From an uncultured Bacteroides sp. (GTDB taxonomy: Bacteria; Bacteroidota; Bacteroidia; Bacteroidales; Bacteroidaceae): 64,000 nt of DNA. The DNA lies in assembly GCF_963677715.1 (NCBI RefSeq), contig NZ_OY782495.1, positions 1,240,001-1,304,000 of the forward strand. The letters run 5' to 3'. Below, piece by piece: positions 41,481 through 50,491 of the stretch. The stretch's first letter is position 1, and each line of letters opens with the position of its first letter. The notes beneath the pieces are model-generated. The model worked only from the letters and a program-made list of their open reading frames with translations, had not been told where the DNA came from and did not search any database. The translations under genes and the position numbers were made by a program.

Positions 41481-43757
41481 ATGAGAAAAATAGTACATTG
41501 TTTTATAATCATGGCTTATGCAACAACTCTATATGCTCAGAACTATACAATAAAGGGACGCGTTATAGACCAAAATAAACAAGCTATATCTTACGCTTCT
41601 ATAGCCCTTCTTGCGTCGGATAGCACTGCATTGGTGACAGGTACGATCAGTGATGATAAAGGAGAATTTCGATTGCCCGGGATAAATAGAGGGAAGTATT
41701 ACATTTCATTGAGTTTTGTAGGTTATAAGCCTATTAAAGAGTTTGTACTATTAAACTCAAATATAGATCGAACATTTGTGCTTGCAGATGATGCCGTTGC
41801 ACTGAACGAGATTGTTGTCAAGGCAAATAGGAGCAATATTATTAAACAGTCTGCGGCGGGTCAAACTTTTATGTTGTCGGAAAGTGCATTGAAGAAAAAA
41901 GATGTTCTTGATGCACTACAGGAAGTTCCTTCTCTGGCTATTGATCCGGGAACTCGGAAAATAACGTTGAATGATGGTAGCAATCCTCTCATTTTAGTTA
42001 ATGGAATAAGAAGAGAAGGCGGACTTTCTGCTATTAATCCGGAAGATATTTTATCGGTAGAGGTGATCCCAACCTCTTCTGCGGAGTTCCTAAGAGAAGG
42101 TTATACTAGCGTGGTTAATATTAAGGTGAGAAAAGCAGATCGATCTTATACTTCGTTTAATGGTGGTATTAATTCTAATCCACTTCTTCAATTTGGAATA
42201 ACCGATGCTTCACTTGAATTTGGGAATAGTAAATCTTCATTTTATCTGTCGGGACAAACTTTTACTTTTCTCAATAATAAATCGGATATGCTAGAGAGCA
42301 GTAGAACTTCCGAAAGTAGTAGAGAAGTACGCTATAAGCGAAAAGGGGATTATACCGATACAAATTGGGCAATGGGAGGAGATAGAAATTGGTCGGCATC
42401 AGACTATACTTCATTTGGTTTGACATTCGATTACATTCCGCAAAATAATAATGCCGATGGTGAAACTGAGATAAGAGATCTCACGGCGGATAGAACTACC
42501 CGTTATGATTACACGAGAGATTATGATGATAAGTCTTGGACAGGTACAGCAAATCTCTATCACAGACATACTTTTTCGGCATCAACGTTGGATTTTCTGT
42601 TTCAGTTAAATCGAAGTAAAAATGAGAATAAAGTCAATCAGTTGGAGAGCGGTGCAACGAACTTAGTTTATGATTATGATTTTAGAAATCATCATACGGG
42701 AATGGCATTTACGCCTGCATATCAGTTTGCTTTTTCGAATTTTAAAGTGAAAACAGGCATAAACAATTACTATCAGTATAATAAGATTTATCAGAATGAA
42801 GGAGTTAGGTCTGAATTTACTCACAAAGAATGGAATGAGTATCCTTATTTGGATATAAATGGATTGTGGAAGCATTTCTCATTAGCAGTATCTGCCGGAG
42901 TCGATGCAGTGTTTAGGAGTATTAATGACTATTCCGATCATTATTTTCGGCTGAGACCGGTAGTAAATCTGAATTATAAATTTAATACTCATCAGGCTAT
43001 TACGTTGAATTATAGCATGCAATCTACTTCTCCTGATGTTGTGCAACTTAATCCTTATAATACGTCATCGGATACCTTATCTATTATTACAGGAAATCCT
43101 TCTCTTCGACCTTTCAGAACCAACCAAGTGAGATTTAGCTATTCTCTTTCAAAAGGGCCTTTTTTTGTGGAACCGGCTGTAAGATATAAGAAAATAACGA
43201 ATAGTATTGTTACTGTTGGTGAAGATTCTCCGGAAGGGTATATACAATCGTTGGCAAATGCGGGAACGTGTGAGGTATGGTCTGGTATGCTTACCTTTCG
43301 CTATACGATTGGGAAGTATGGGTTTATCGGAGGAAATATGGAATATAGCAGGCAGAGATTTCCTGATATATCGCAAAGTGATAACTTCTTAAACGGAAGG
43401 ATTAACTGGGGACTAAATTGTAAGAAATTTAATTTGTCAGGATTTTATGGGCTTCCAAGATATTCGTATGATATGTATAAACACACTAAATCATCTCCGG
43501 AGTCATGGTGCACGCTATCTTTTGCTGCATCTGAAAGTTTAAACGTTTCAGTAGGCATGCGTTATATTGGGAATCATAGCCATGTTCAGCGATGGGTTGA
43601 TATGCCCGATTATTCGTCTTATTATGACAATCGGTTCACGAATAGAGGTAATACTATTATGCTAGGCATTCGTTATAAGTTTCAAAGTAGAAAACAGAGC
43701 CGTTCTATTGAGAAATTACAGAATAATGATAAGGGATTTAGGGTAATCAGTGAATAG
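41481..43757 (+). CDS. TonB-receptor-like outer-membrane beta-barrel protein
   Basis: A protein of 758 residues with a signal peptide ending at LYAQ, a carboxypeptidase-regulatory-like domain (YTIKGRVIDQNKQAISYASI to about residue 105), a plug-like segment (SALKKKDVLDALQEVPSL near 135 and GRNP-like VNGIRREGG near 170) and a long beta-rich barrel. It is of the Bacteroidetes 'outer membrane beta-barrel family' related to TonB-dependent receptors but is shorter than SusC-type proteins, and no SusD partner is adjacent. Its substrate is unknown. It stands alone, with a -7 box before it and a terminator after it. Confidence 0.85.
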   Translation: MRKIVHCFIIMAYATTLYAQNYTIKGRVIDQNKQAISYASIALLASDSTALVTGTISDDKGEFRLPGINRGKYYISLSFVGYKPIKEFVLLNSNIDRTFVLADDAVALNEIVVKANRSNIIKQSAAGQTFMLSESALKKKDVLDALQEVPSLAIDPGTRKITLNDGSNPLILVNGIRREGGLSAINPEDILSVEVIPTSSAEFLREGYTSVVNIKVRKADRSYTSFNGGINSNPLLQFGITDASLEFGNSKSSFYLSGQTFTFLNNKSDMLESSRTSESSREVRYKRKGDYTDTNWAMGGDRNWSASDYTSFGLTFDYIPQNNNADGETEIRDLTADRTTRYDYTRDYDDKSWTGTANLYHRHTFSASTLDFLFQLNRSKNENKVNQLESGATNLVYDYDFRNHHTGMAFTPAYQFAFSNFKVKTGINNYYQYNKIYQNEGVRSEFTHKEWNEYPYLDINGLWKHFSLAVSAGVDAVFRSINDYSDHYFRLRPVVNLNYKFNTHQAITLNYSMQSTSPDVVQLNPYNTSSDTLSIITGNPSLRPFRTNQVRFSYSLSKGPFFVEPAVRYKKITNSIVTVGEDSPEGYIQSLANAGTCEVWSGMLTFRYTIGKYGFIGGNMEYSRQRFPDISQSDNFLNGRINWGLNCKKFNLSGFYGLPRYSYDMYKHTKSSPESWCTLSFAASESLNVSVGMRYIGNHSHVQRWVDMPDYSSYYDNRFTNRGNTIMLGIRYKFQSRKQSRSIEKLQNNDKGFRVISE

Positions 43758-43799
43758 GTTAGATTTCATATAGAGGCGTATAAAAAGGCTAATTCTTAT

Positions 43800-43840
43800 A
43801 AAGGACAGTGTCGGTTTTAGCGACATTCCTTTTACTTTTC
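43800..43840 (+). terminator. Terminator after the TonB-receptor-like gene
   Basis: Stem aaagga + gtgtcg pairs with cgacat + tcctt(t) (one G-U pair, a 2-nt bulge) around a 7-nt loop, then a T-rich tail (ttttacttttc). It lies 43 nt past the stop codon. Confidence 0.6.
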
Positions 43841-43874
43841 GTTGTTATTCCGCTTAGCTTTTGCTGTAAAGTCG

Positions 43875-43882
43875 TATCTTTG
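43875..43882 (+). promoter_or_regulatory. -7 box ahead of the small conserved protein
   Basis: TATCTTTG fits TAnnTTTG exactly and lies 26 nt upstream of ATG 43909. No good -33 element at the right distance. Confidence 0.45.
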
Positions 43883-43908
43883 TTTTTCCAATCAAATGCA
43901 AAAAAGTT

Positions 43909-44076
43909 ATGGCTGATAATTATTTAGAAAAACAACATGAGGAGTATGAAGCCCGGAAGGCAGCTTGGGAAAAAGCTCGTAAGCTAGGAATAAAGAAACC
44001 GTTTACCCCTTCTGTACGCAAAACAGAACAACCGGATAAATCGGCCGTTCAGCAACCTCCTAAGCAAAACGATTAA
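43909..44076 (+). CDS. Small charged conserved protein of unknown function
   Basis: A frame of 55 residues beginning MADNYLEKQHEEYEARKAAW, followed by a basic segment and a proline- and glutamine-rich end. The N-terminal half would be an amphipathic, coiled-coil-like helix. Small Bacteroides proteins with this MADNYLEK start are familiar to me as conserved hypotheticals. It has its own -7 box and follows a terminator, so it is expressed alone. It is too short to assign a role. Confidence 0.7.
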   Translation: MADNYLEKQHEEYEARKAAWEKARKLGIKKPFTPSVRKTEQPDKSAVQQPPKQND

Positions 44077-44135
44077 GACTGATTTAATCCTTCATTTATT
44101 CCGGCTGATTATAGCGGCTTTGCCGTTTCTCTATT

Positions 44136-44392
44136 TCAGCGTTTCCACAACCACTTATCGAGTTCCGCCAGCCATTGTTATTTGTAGACATAATCGTCTT
44201 TAAAGCCGAAACGATGACCTCCGGAGAGATAAATGTGCAAAGATACGGGGATCCCTGTCTTTTTGTAATTGAGCTTCATATAACATGACCCGGAGGGAGT
44301 ATTTCCGGATCATCGGCATTGGCTACAATAAAGACGGAGGAAGTTCCCATGACTCCTAACTTTTCGGTCTGTGAGGAGAATTTTATTCTCAT
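44136..44392 (-). pseudogene. Decayed alpha/beta-hydrolase (acetyl-esterase/xylanase-like) C-terminal remnant
   Basis: In two minus-strand frames the end of an esterase can be read: TSSVFIVANADDPEILPPGH (about 44307-44366), then after a frameshift KKTGIPVSLHIYLSGGHRFGF and, after a stop, QWLAELDKWLWKR ending at the TGA at 44136. The aspartate (DDPEILPP) and histidine (GGHxFGF) positions of the catalytic triad are visible, but the GxSxG half is gone. No start can be found. It is a relic of a carbohydrate-esterase-type gene. Confidence 0.7.
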
Positions 44393-44584
44393 GGACTTGC
44401 AAACTTATACAAATTCCAAAATTCAATAATGGTGAGATTTTCAACTACAGCGGAGAGCGTAAATCAAGCTAAAAAATTAGCCTTATTTGCTTTTTAGTTT
44501 AAAAAACATAAAATAGGAACATGTTATTGAATTACTTGCTACTTTTGCCACAAGATTTTCTGTCACTCTAAATGAAGAGATTAG
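44393..44584. other. AT-rich gap with a -7 box
   Basis: No gene in this stretch. A TACTTTTG box at 44540-44547 matches TAnnTTTG and lies 37 nt ahead of the next reading frame. Confidence 0.45.
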
Positions 44585-45001
44585 ATGAACTTGCCTAAAA
44601 GATTTATAATGCTTTTTATCTTTTCCATACTAGCTATTAGTATGAAAGTTAGCGCTATATGTTCTATTGGAGTTTCTAATTCATTTTCTGATTCTTCTTC
44701 CTTTACATCAGACGTTACAACGCAGGACTCTAACAATATACACAAGGCTTTATCTTTGTCTTTTGCCGAAATTGCAGGGAAATCCATTACTGAATCTTTT
44801 TCTTTCACTAATAATGTGCGACTTCGTAGATCGATCGTTGATTATTTTAATATTATTAAAAAACACATGTCGTTGCTATGTATAAGAGAAAGTTTGTTAG
44901 TATCCGACAGAAGTAAATTATTCTATTCAAATATGTCCTCTCACTGCATGCAAACGTGCAGCGATTATTATGTCTTTTCGTTAAGGCACATTCTTATTTA
45001 A
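44585..45001 (+). CDS. Putative small secreted protein
   Basis: A frame of 138 residues with a plausible signal peptide (RFIMLFIFSILAISMKVSA, cleavage near residue 24) and a serine-rich mature part (SFSDSSSFTSDVTTQD). It is preceded by an exact -7 box (44540-44547). An overlapping minus-strand frame (44581-44808) looks like its shadow. I do not recognise a family, and the coding quality of the second half is only moderate. It lies ahead of the exbB cluster on the same strand, with a 120-nt gap. Confidence 0.5.
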   Translation: MNLPKRFIMLFIFSILAISMKVSAICSIGVSNSFSDSSSFTSDVTTQDSNNIHKALSLSFAEIAGKSITESFSFTNNVRLRRSIVDYFNIIKKHMSLLCIRESLLVSDRSKLFYSNMSSHCMQTCSDYYVFSLRHILI

Positions 45002-45123
45002 ATCCTCTTTATATACTCTGTTTTATTTTCATATAGGCTTACTTTTTTGTGAGTTTATGGGGGATTGTTTTGCCCTCATCGGTATGTATCTAATCAATAA
45101 GAATATATTTAATAATGTTTATT

Positions 45124-45936
45124 ATGGAAACTAATAAAAAAAAGTCTTTCTCTTTTACTGGCATCAGATCGGCTGGTCTTGTTATTATTTGTTGCTTTAT
45201 TATAGCAGTATGCATTTATAATTTCATATTTGGAAATCCATCGAACTTTATGCATAACGACCCGAATAATCATCCTCTTCCAGAAAACTTCTTGGGTACA
45301 ATATATAAAGGCGGAGTAATTGTTCCGATTATTCAAACCTTATTGCTTACTGTTCTTGCATTGAGCATTGAACGATATTTTGCTATTCGCACAGCCTTTG
45401 GCAAAGGGCCACTAGTGAAGTTTGTGAAAAGCATAAAAGAGGCTCTTACGGCAGGCGATATTAAGAAAGCTCAGGAGATTTGCAATAAACAACAAGGATC
45501 TGTGGCTAATGTCGTTATTTCAACTTTAAAAAAATACGATGAAATGGAATTTGATACCGCTTTGCCTAAAGATCAAAAATTACTTGCTATCCAAAAGGAA
45601 TTGGATGAAGCTACTGCCTTAGAATTGCCTATGATGGAACAAAATTTACCAATAATTGGAACGATCACTACGTTAGGAACTTTGATGGGATTGTTAGGCA
45701 CCGTTATCGGTATGATTCGCTCTTTTGCAGCTTTGGCTGCCGGCGGGTCGGCAGATTCAATGGCTCTTTCTCAAGGTATTTCAGAAGCATTGATTAATAC
45801 GGCTTTTGGTATACTTACCGGTGCATTGGCTGTGATTTCTTACAACTATTATACAAATAAAATAGATAAACTGACCTACAGCCTTGATGAGGTGGGTTTT
45901 TCTATTGTACAAACATTTGCCGCAACTCACAAATAA
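45124..45936 (+). CDS. exbB: ExbB/TolQ-type proton channel protein
   Basis: A protein of about 270 residues starting METNKKKSFSF (an ATG three codons earlier, 45115, is possible). Three membrane helices lie near 12-35, 60-80 and in the C-terminal part, where the family signature LPIIGTITTLGTLMGLLGTV and ALINTAFGILTGALAVI fall around residues 175-250. With two ExbD proteins and TonB it harnesses the proton gradient to drive TonB-dependent outer-membrane transport. First gene of a tightly spaced operon. Confidence 0.92.
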   Translation: METNKKKSFSFTGIRSAGLVIICCFIIAVCIYNFIFGNPSNFMHNDPNNHPLPENFLGTIYKGGVIVPIIQTLLLTVLALSIERYFAIRTAFGKGPLVKFVKSIKEALTAGDIKKAQEICNKQQGSVANVVISTLKKYDEMEFDTALPKDQKLLAIQKELDEATALELPMMEQNLPIIGTITTLGTLMGLLGTVIGMIRSFAALAAGGSADSMALSQGISEALINTAFGILTGALAVISYNYYTNKIDKLTYSLDEVGFSIVQTFAATHK

Positions 45937-45966
45937 TATATTGAAGTTAAAAATGCGGATAGAATT

Positions 45967-46572
45967 ATGAGTAGAGCAAAAATCAAGAAAAAAAGCACAT
46001 TCATTGACATGACTGCAATGAGCGATGTTACCGTACTGTTACTAACCTTTTTTATGTTGACGTCTACGTTTGTAAAAAAGGAACCCGTGAAGGTAACTAC
46101 TCCGGCATCTGTTTCTGAAATCAAAATACCGGAAACTAACATTTTGCAAATATTAGTTAATCCGGATGGGAAAATCTTCATGAGTTTAGATAAGCAATCA
46201 GATTTAAAGGCTACTTTGGAAGGCATGGGGAAGGAATATGGAATGGCTTTCACACCCGAACAAATTAAAAAATTTATGCTTTCAACGACATTTGGTGTGC
46301 CAATGAAAAGCATGAAAACTTATTTGAATTTGCCTGCGGAGAAACAAGATGCTGTTTTGAAAAATGAAGGGATTCCTTGTGACAGTATTGATAACCAATT
46401 TAAAGCGTGGATAAGGAATGCACGTATGGTAAATGCAGATTTGCGTATTGCAATTAAAGCTGATCAATCTACTCCTTATTCCGTTATAAAGAGGGTAATG
46501 AATTCACTTCAGGATCTTCGGGAGAATCGATATAACTTGATTACTTCGTTAAAAACGACTTCTGAAAAATAA
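45967..46572 (+). CDS. exbD: ExbD/TolR-type protein, first copy
   Basis: A protein of 201 residues with a short cytoplasmic N-terminus, one membrane helix (about 22-35: VTVLLLTFFMLTSTF) that carries the family aspartate just before it (DMTAMSDVTVLL), and a periplasmic domain. The region around residues 75-125 is longer than in E. coli ExbD (about 141 residues), as is usual in Bacteroidetes. It works with ExbB in the Ton motor. It lies 30 nt after exbB and 13 nt before the second exbD. Confidence 0.9.
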   Translation: MSRAKIKKKSTFIDMTAMSDVTVLLLTFFMLTSTFVKKEPVKVTTPASVSEIKIPETNILQILVNPDGKIFMSLDKQSDLKATLEGMGKEYGMAFTPEQIKKFMLSTTFGVPMKSMKTYLNLPAEKQDAVLKNEGIPCDSIDNQFKAWIRNARMVNADLRIAIKADQSTPYSVIKRVMNSLQDLRENRYNLITSLKTTSEK

Positions 46573-46585
46573 AAACGAATAAATT

Positions 46586-47239
46586 ATGAGTGCTGAAGTA
46601 CAAGAAAGTGGCAATAAAAAAGCCGGTAAAAGCAAGCAGAAGAAAATAGCAGTTCGCGTAGATTTTACACCAATGGTAGATATGAACATGCTGCTAATTA
46701 CTTTTTTTATGCTTTGCACCTCGTTGAGCAAACCTCAAACGATGGAAATAAGTATGCCGAGTAATGATAAAAATATAACGGAAGAACAGAAAACGAAAGT
46801 AAAAGCTTCTCAAGCTATAACATTATTATTGGGCAGTGACGATAAGTTGTTTTATTATGAAGGGGAACCTAATTACAAAGATTATACCTCATTGAAAGAA
46901 ACGACCTATAAACCTGATGGCTTACGTGCTTTACTTCTTAAACGAAATAAAGAAGCTGTGCAAAAAGTAAATGATTTAAAGCAACAAAAGCTGAATATGA
47001 AAATATCAGATAAAGAATATATGGACAAACTCACTGAAATAAAGAATGGAAAGAATACCCCTGTGGTTATTATTAAAGGAACGAATGAGTCTACCTATAA
47101 AAATCTGATCGATGCTCTAGACGAAATGCAGATATGCAATATTGGTAAATATGTAATTACAGATATTGCAGATGCTGACAAATTCTTATTAAAGAATTTT
47201 GAAACTCAGGGTGGGCTCTCAAGTAAAATTGTTGAGTAG
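46586..47239 (+). CDS. ExbD/TolR-type protein, second copy
   Basis: A protein of 217 residues with the conserved VDFTPMVDMNMLLITFFML around the single helix (about 26-46); the aspartate of PMVDMN is the proton-path residue. The periplasmic domain is longer and differs from the first ExbD. Two unlike ExbD genes in tandem suggest a hetero-oligomeric motor. It lies 29 nt ahead of the TonB gene. Confidence 0.9.
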   Translation: MSAEVQESGNKKAGKSKQKKIAVRVDFTPMVDMNMLLITFFMLCTSLSKPQTMEISMPSNDKNITEEQKTKVKASQAITLLLGSDDKLFYYEGEPNYKDYTSLKETTYKPDGLRALLLKRNKEAVQKVNDLKQQKLNMKISDKEYMDKLTEIKNGKNTPVVIIKGTNESTYKNLIDALDEMQICNIGKYVITDIADADKFLLKNFETQGGLSSKIVE

Positions 47240-47268
47240 TAATACCACTTAAAAACAAGAGAATAAAG

Positions 47269-48084
47269 ATGGCAAAAATAGATTTGGCCTCCCTAGAGTG
47301 GTGTGAATTGGTCTTTAAAGGCAAGAATAAGTCTTATGGCGCATATAAACTACGCATAGATTCTCCTAAACGTCATAATCGGGCGATGTTTATTGTTCTT
47401 ATTATTGCTTTAATAGGTTTTAGTATACCGGCGCTCATTAGAATGGCAACTCCAAAGCAGAAGGAATTGATGACTGAGGTTACTGCATTATCGCAATTAG
47501 AAAAGCCTGATGTGAAGCAGGATGATATGAAAAAAGTGCAGCCCGTGGCTCCTCCGCCTCCTGCGCTGAAAAGTACCATTAAGTTTACTGCTCCTATTAT
47601 TAAAAAGGATTCTGAGGTGCGCGACGATGATGAAATTAAGAGTCAGCAAGAATTAGCTCAGACTAAGGTATCTATTTCTATAGCCGATGTAAAAGGTAAT
47701 GATGAAGCCAATGGAAAGGATATTGCTGATTTAAAGCAAGTTGTTACGCAAGCTCCGGCTGAAGAAGATAAGGTTTTCGATATGGTAGAGCAAATGCCTA
47801 CATTCCCGGGAGGACAGGCTGAACTACTCTCTTTTATCGGAAAGAATTTAAAATACCCCACTATTGCTCAGGAAAATGGTACGCAAGGGCGCGTCATTTG
47901 TCAGTTTATTGTAGGGAAAGACGGAACGGTGAGAGATGTGCAAGTTGTTAAATCTCTCGACCCTTATTGTGATAAAGAAGCTGTACGTGTTATTCGTTCA
48001 ATGCCTCGGTGGATTCCCGGGAAACAAAACGGTAAAACTGTAACGGTAAAATACACAGTGCCCATCGTATTTAGATTACAGTAA
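47269..48084 (+). CDS. tonB: TonB-like energy transducer
   Basis: A protein of 271 residues. A Bacteroidetes-type N-terminus (WCELVFKGKNKSYGAYKLR) precedes the membrane helix (about 44-60: IVLIIALIGFSIPALI). A proline- and lysine-rich linker follows (VAPPPPALK near 85), then the C-terminal TonB domain (about 190-271: GRVICQFIVGKDGTVRDVQV and RWIPGKQNGKTVTVKYTVPI). It transmits motor energy to outer-membrane receptors through the TonB box. The gene lies between the second exbD and the PstS-like gene. Confidence 0.92.
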   Translation: MAKIDLASLEWCELVFKGKNKSYGAYKLRIDSPKRHNRAMFIVLIIALIGFSIPALIRMATPKQKELMTEVTALSQLEKPDVKQDDMKKVQPVAPPPPALKSTIKFTAPIIKKDSEVRDDDEIKSQQELAQTKVSISIADVKGNDEANGKDIADLKQVVTQAPAEEDKVFDMVEQMPTFPGGQAELLSFIGKNLKYPTIAQENGTQGRVICQFIVGKDGTVRDVQVVKSLDPYCDKEAVRVIRSMPRWIPGKQNGKTVTVKYTVPIVFRLQ

Positions 48085-48086
48085 TA

Positions 48087-49031
48087 ATGATGAAAAAAGA
48101 ATGGCTAATTGTAATGTTGTCTTTAGTTGGATTTTCTGCTTGTAGCCGGAAACCGAAAGATGGATTGACGGATACTTATACGTCGGGCGTAATAATAATT
48201 GCTGCCGATGAGAGCTTTCAGCCCATTGTTCAAGAAGAAGTAGATGTGTTTGAGGGCATCAATACGTTGGCCGGAATTGTTCCCCGTTATACTACTGAAG
48301 TGAATGCAATTAATTTATTTCTAAAGGACAGTGTGCGCGTGGCTATCGTTACACGCACACTGACCCCGAAGGAGATTAATTCATTTCACAGCCGTAAATT
48401 TTTCCCTCAGGAAATAAAACTGGCTACAGATGGATTGGCACTTATCGTAAATCGAACGAATACGGACTCGCTGATTAGTGTACGTGATATTCAACGGATA
48501 CTAACCGGCAAAGTGAAGGAATGGAAAGATATATATTCTGCTTCACATTTAAAAAATATTCAGTTTGTTTTTGATAATAAGAACTCGAGTTCGGTTCGCT
48601 TTGTTGTCGATTCTTTATGCAAAGATAAGCCTTTATCGAAAAATTTGAGGGCGCTAAATAATAATCGGGAGGTGATAAATTATGTTGCTAATACTCCGGA
48701 AGCTATAGGGATAATTGGAGTTAATTGGTTAGGTAACCGTAGTGACACAACGAATCTCTCTTTTCGAAATGAAATAAGAGTTATGTCTGTTAGTTCGGAA
48801 GATGTGGCTACACCGGATAATAGTTACAAGCCCTATCAGGCATATCTCTTCTATGGAAACTATCCGCTGGTTAGAAGCATCTATGTTTTACTTAATGATC
48901 CTCGTAATGCATTGCCTTGGGGGTTTACTTCATTTCTTACTTCTGACAGAGGACAAAGGATTATTTTAAAATCGGGACTGGTACCTGCTACGCAACCTGT
49001 GCGTGTGGTAGATGTAGAAAATAAACAATAA
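48087..49031 (+). CDS. PstS-like phosphate-binding lipoprotein
   Basis: A protein of 314 residues with a lipoprotein signal peptide (cysteine in FSACSRK near residue 19). The periplasmic-binding fold of the phosphate family is shown by GVIIIAADESFQPIVQEEVD near 35 and by LATDGLALIVNRTNTDSLIS near 115. No Pst transporter genes follow. In this conserved cluster the PstS-like protein sits directly after TonB (2-nt gap), suggesting a role linked to Ton transport or to a periplasmic scaffold, not classical phosphate import. Confidence 0.85.
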   Translation: MMKKEWLIVMLSLVGFSACSRKPKDGLTDTYTSGVIIIAADESFQPIVQEEVDVFEGINTLAGIVPRYTTEVNAINLFLKDSVRVAIVTRTLTPKEINSFHSRKFFPQEIKLATDGLALIVNRTNTDSLISVRDIQRILTGKVKEWKDIYSASHLKNIQFVFDNKNSSSVRFVVDSLCKDKPLSKNLRALNNNREVINYVANTPEAIGIIGVNWLGNRSDTTNLSFRNEIRVMSVSSEDVATPDNSYKPYQAYLFYGNYPLVRSIYVLLNDPRNALPWGFTSFLTSDRGQRIILKSGLVPATQPVRVVDVENKQ

Positions 49032-49047
49032 TTTAATATAAATTGCT

Positions 49048-50475
49048 ATGAAACGAATTCAACTGTTAATGTTAGTGATGTGTGTAGCCGTTAGTCCGCT
49101 TCTGGCCCAGTCAGTAAGTACTGATCTACAAAGCAATGTAGCTCGGATAAAAGAGCTTGTACAAACGAATGCTCAACAAGCAACAGAAGAAATTAACCAA
49201 CTACTTAAAGGAAAAAACAAAAAAGATCCTGATTTATTAGTTGCTATCGGCCGTGTCTATTTAGATGCAGGAAAAAGTTCTGATGCGGAGATTTATCTCG
49301 ATCAAGCGAAGAAAGTGAATAATAAATATCCGGCTGTCTATTTACTTGAAGGAGATATCGCCTTATCTAAAAAAGATGGTGGAGCAGCCTGCCAGTTTTA
49401 TGAGCAAGCCATTTATTTTGATCCTAATTGTAAAGAGGCATATTTAAAATATGCTCACGTTTATAAGGAGGCAAATCCGGAGCAGGCCATAGAAATGCTG
49501 TTACGTTTAAAAGAAATTGCGCCGGATTATCTTCCAGCTGATAAAGAATTGGCTGATGTATATTATAAAAGTAATCAATTTGCTAAGGCTATCGAAGTGT
49601 ATGCTCGTTTTATTAATAGCCCTGAAGCAACTGAGGATGATATGTTGAAGTATGCTTTTGCACTTTTTCTAAATCATGATTTCACTAAATCACTTGAAAT
49701 TACTCAGCTGGGGTTGCAACGCAATAGTCACTATGCTCCTTTTAACCGTTTGGCAATGTACAACTATACTGATCTAAAGCTTTACGAACAAGGGCTGAAA
49801 GCTGCCGATGATTTTTTTAATCATTCTGATAATCCCGATTTTTCTTATCTTGATTATATGTATTATGGCCATTTGCTTAGCGTTTCGAAAAAATATGATG
49901 AAGCAATAGTTCAATATGAAAAAGCATTAAAGTTGGATAGTTTGAAAACTGATTTATGGCGCGAAATTTCAAATGCTTATGAGAACATGAGCAATTATGT
50001 AAGTGCTATTGATTCTTATAAGAAATATTTCGCATCATTTACAGCTGATCTTCAGACGCCCGATTTGCTGTTTCAGTTAGGGAAGTTATATTATGAAGAA
50101 GGGACAATGCCTGCTTTGCAAGATCTTGCGATAAAAAAGACGTCCCTTGTTGAAGCTGATTCGGTCTTTTCTATTATTGTAGAAAAAGTTCCTGAAAGCT
50201 ATCTTGGCCTTTTTTGGCGTGCACGTGCCAATTCGGCTTTAGATTCCGAAACGACTCAAGGACTTGCAAAACCTTATTATGAGGCAACGCTTTCGCTATT
50301 GGCCGGCAAAAATGAAGCTCGTTATAATCCTGTTATAATAGAATGTTATAGCTATTTAGGATATTATTATTTGATAAACAATAAATTACTTCAATCCAAA
50401 GAGTACTGGACTAAAATTCTCTCTATTGATCCTACTAATTCTACTGCGAAGAAAGCATTAGCAGGTATTAAATAA
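49048..50475 (+). CDS. Tetratricopeptide-repeat protein, exported
   Basis: A protein of 475 residues with a signal peptide ending at LLAQ and at least eight TPR-like helical repeats from about residue 35 to the end (for example DPDLLVAIGRVYLDAGKSSD and ACQFYEQAIYFDPNCKEAYL). TPR proteins scaffold protein complexes. It is the last gene of the Ton cluster, 16 nt behind the PstS-like gene, and ends 16 nt before the convergent DUF5715 gene. Confidence 0.87.
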   Translation: MKRIQLLMLVMCVAVSPLLAQSVSTDLQSNVARIKELVQTNAQQATEEINQLLKGKNKKDPDLLVAIGRVYLDAGKSSDAEIYLDQAKKVNNKYPAVYLLEGDIALSKKDGGAACQFYEQAIYFDPNCKEAYLKYAHVYKEANPEQAIEMLLRLKEIAPDYLPADKELADVYYKSNQFAKAIEVYARFINSPEATEDDMLKYAFALFLNHDFTKSLEITQLGLQRNSHYAPFNRLAMYNYTDLKLYEQGLKAADDFFNHSDNPDFSYLDYMYYGHLLSVSKKYDEAIVQYEKALKLDSLKTDLWREISNAYENMSNYVSAIDSYKKYFASFTADLQTPDLLFQLGKLYYEEGTMPALQDLAIKKTSLVEADSVFSIIVEKVPESYLGLFWRARANSALDSETTQGLAKPYYEATLSLLAGKNEARYNPVIIECYSYLGYYYLINNKLLQSKEYWTKILSIDPTNSTAKKALAGIK

Positions 50476-50491
50476 TCCAAATGCATTGCAT

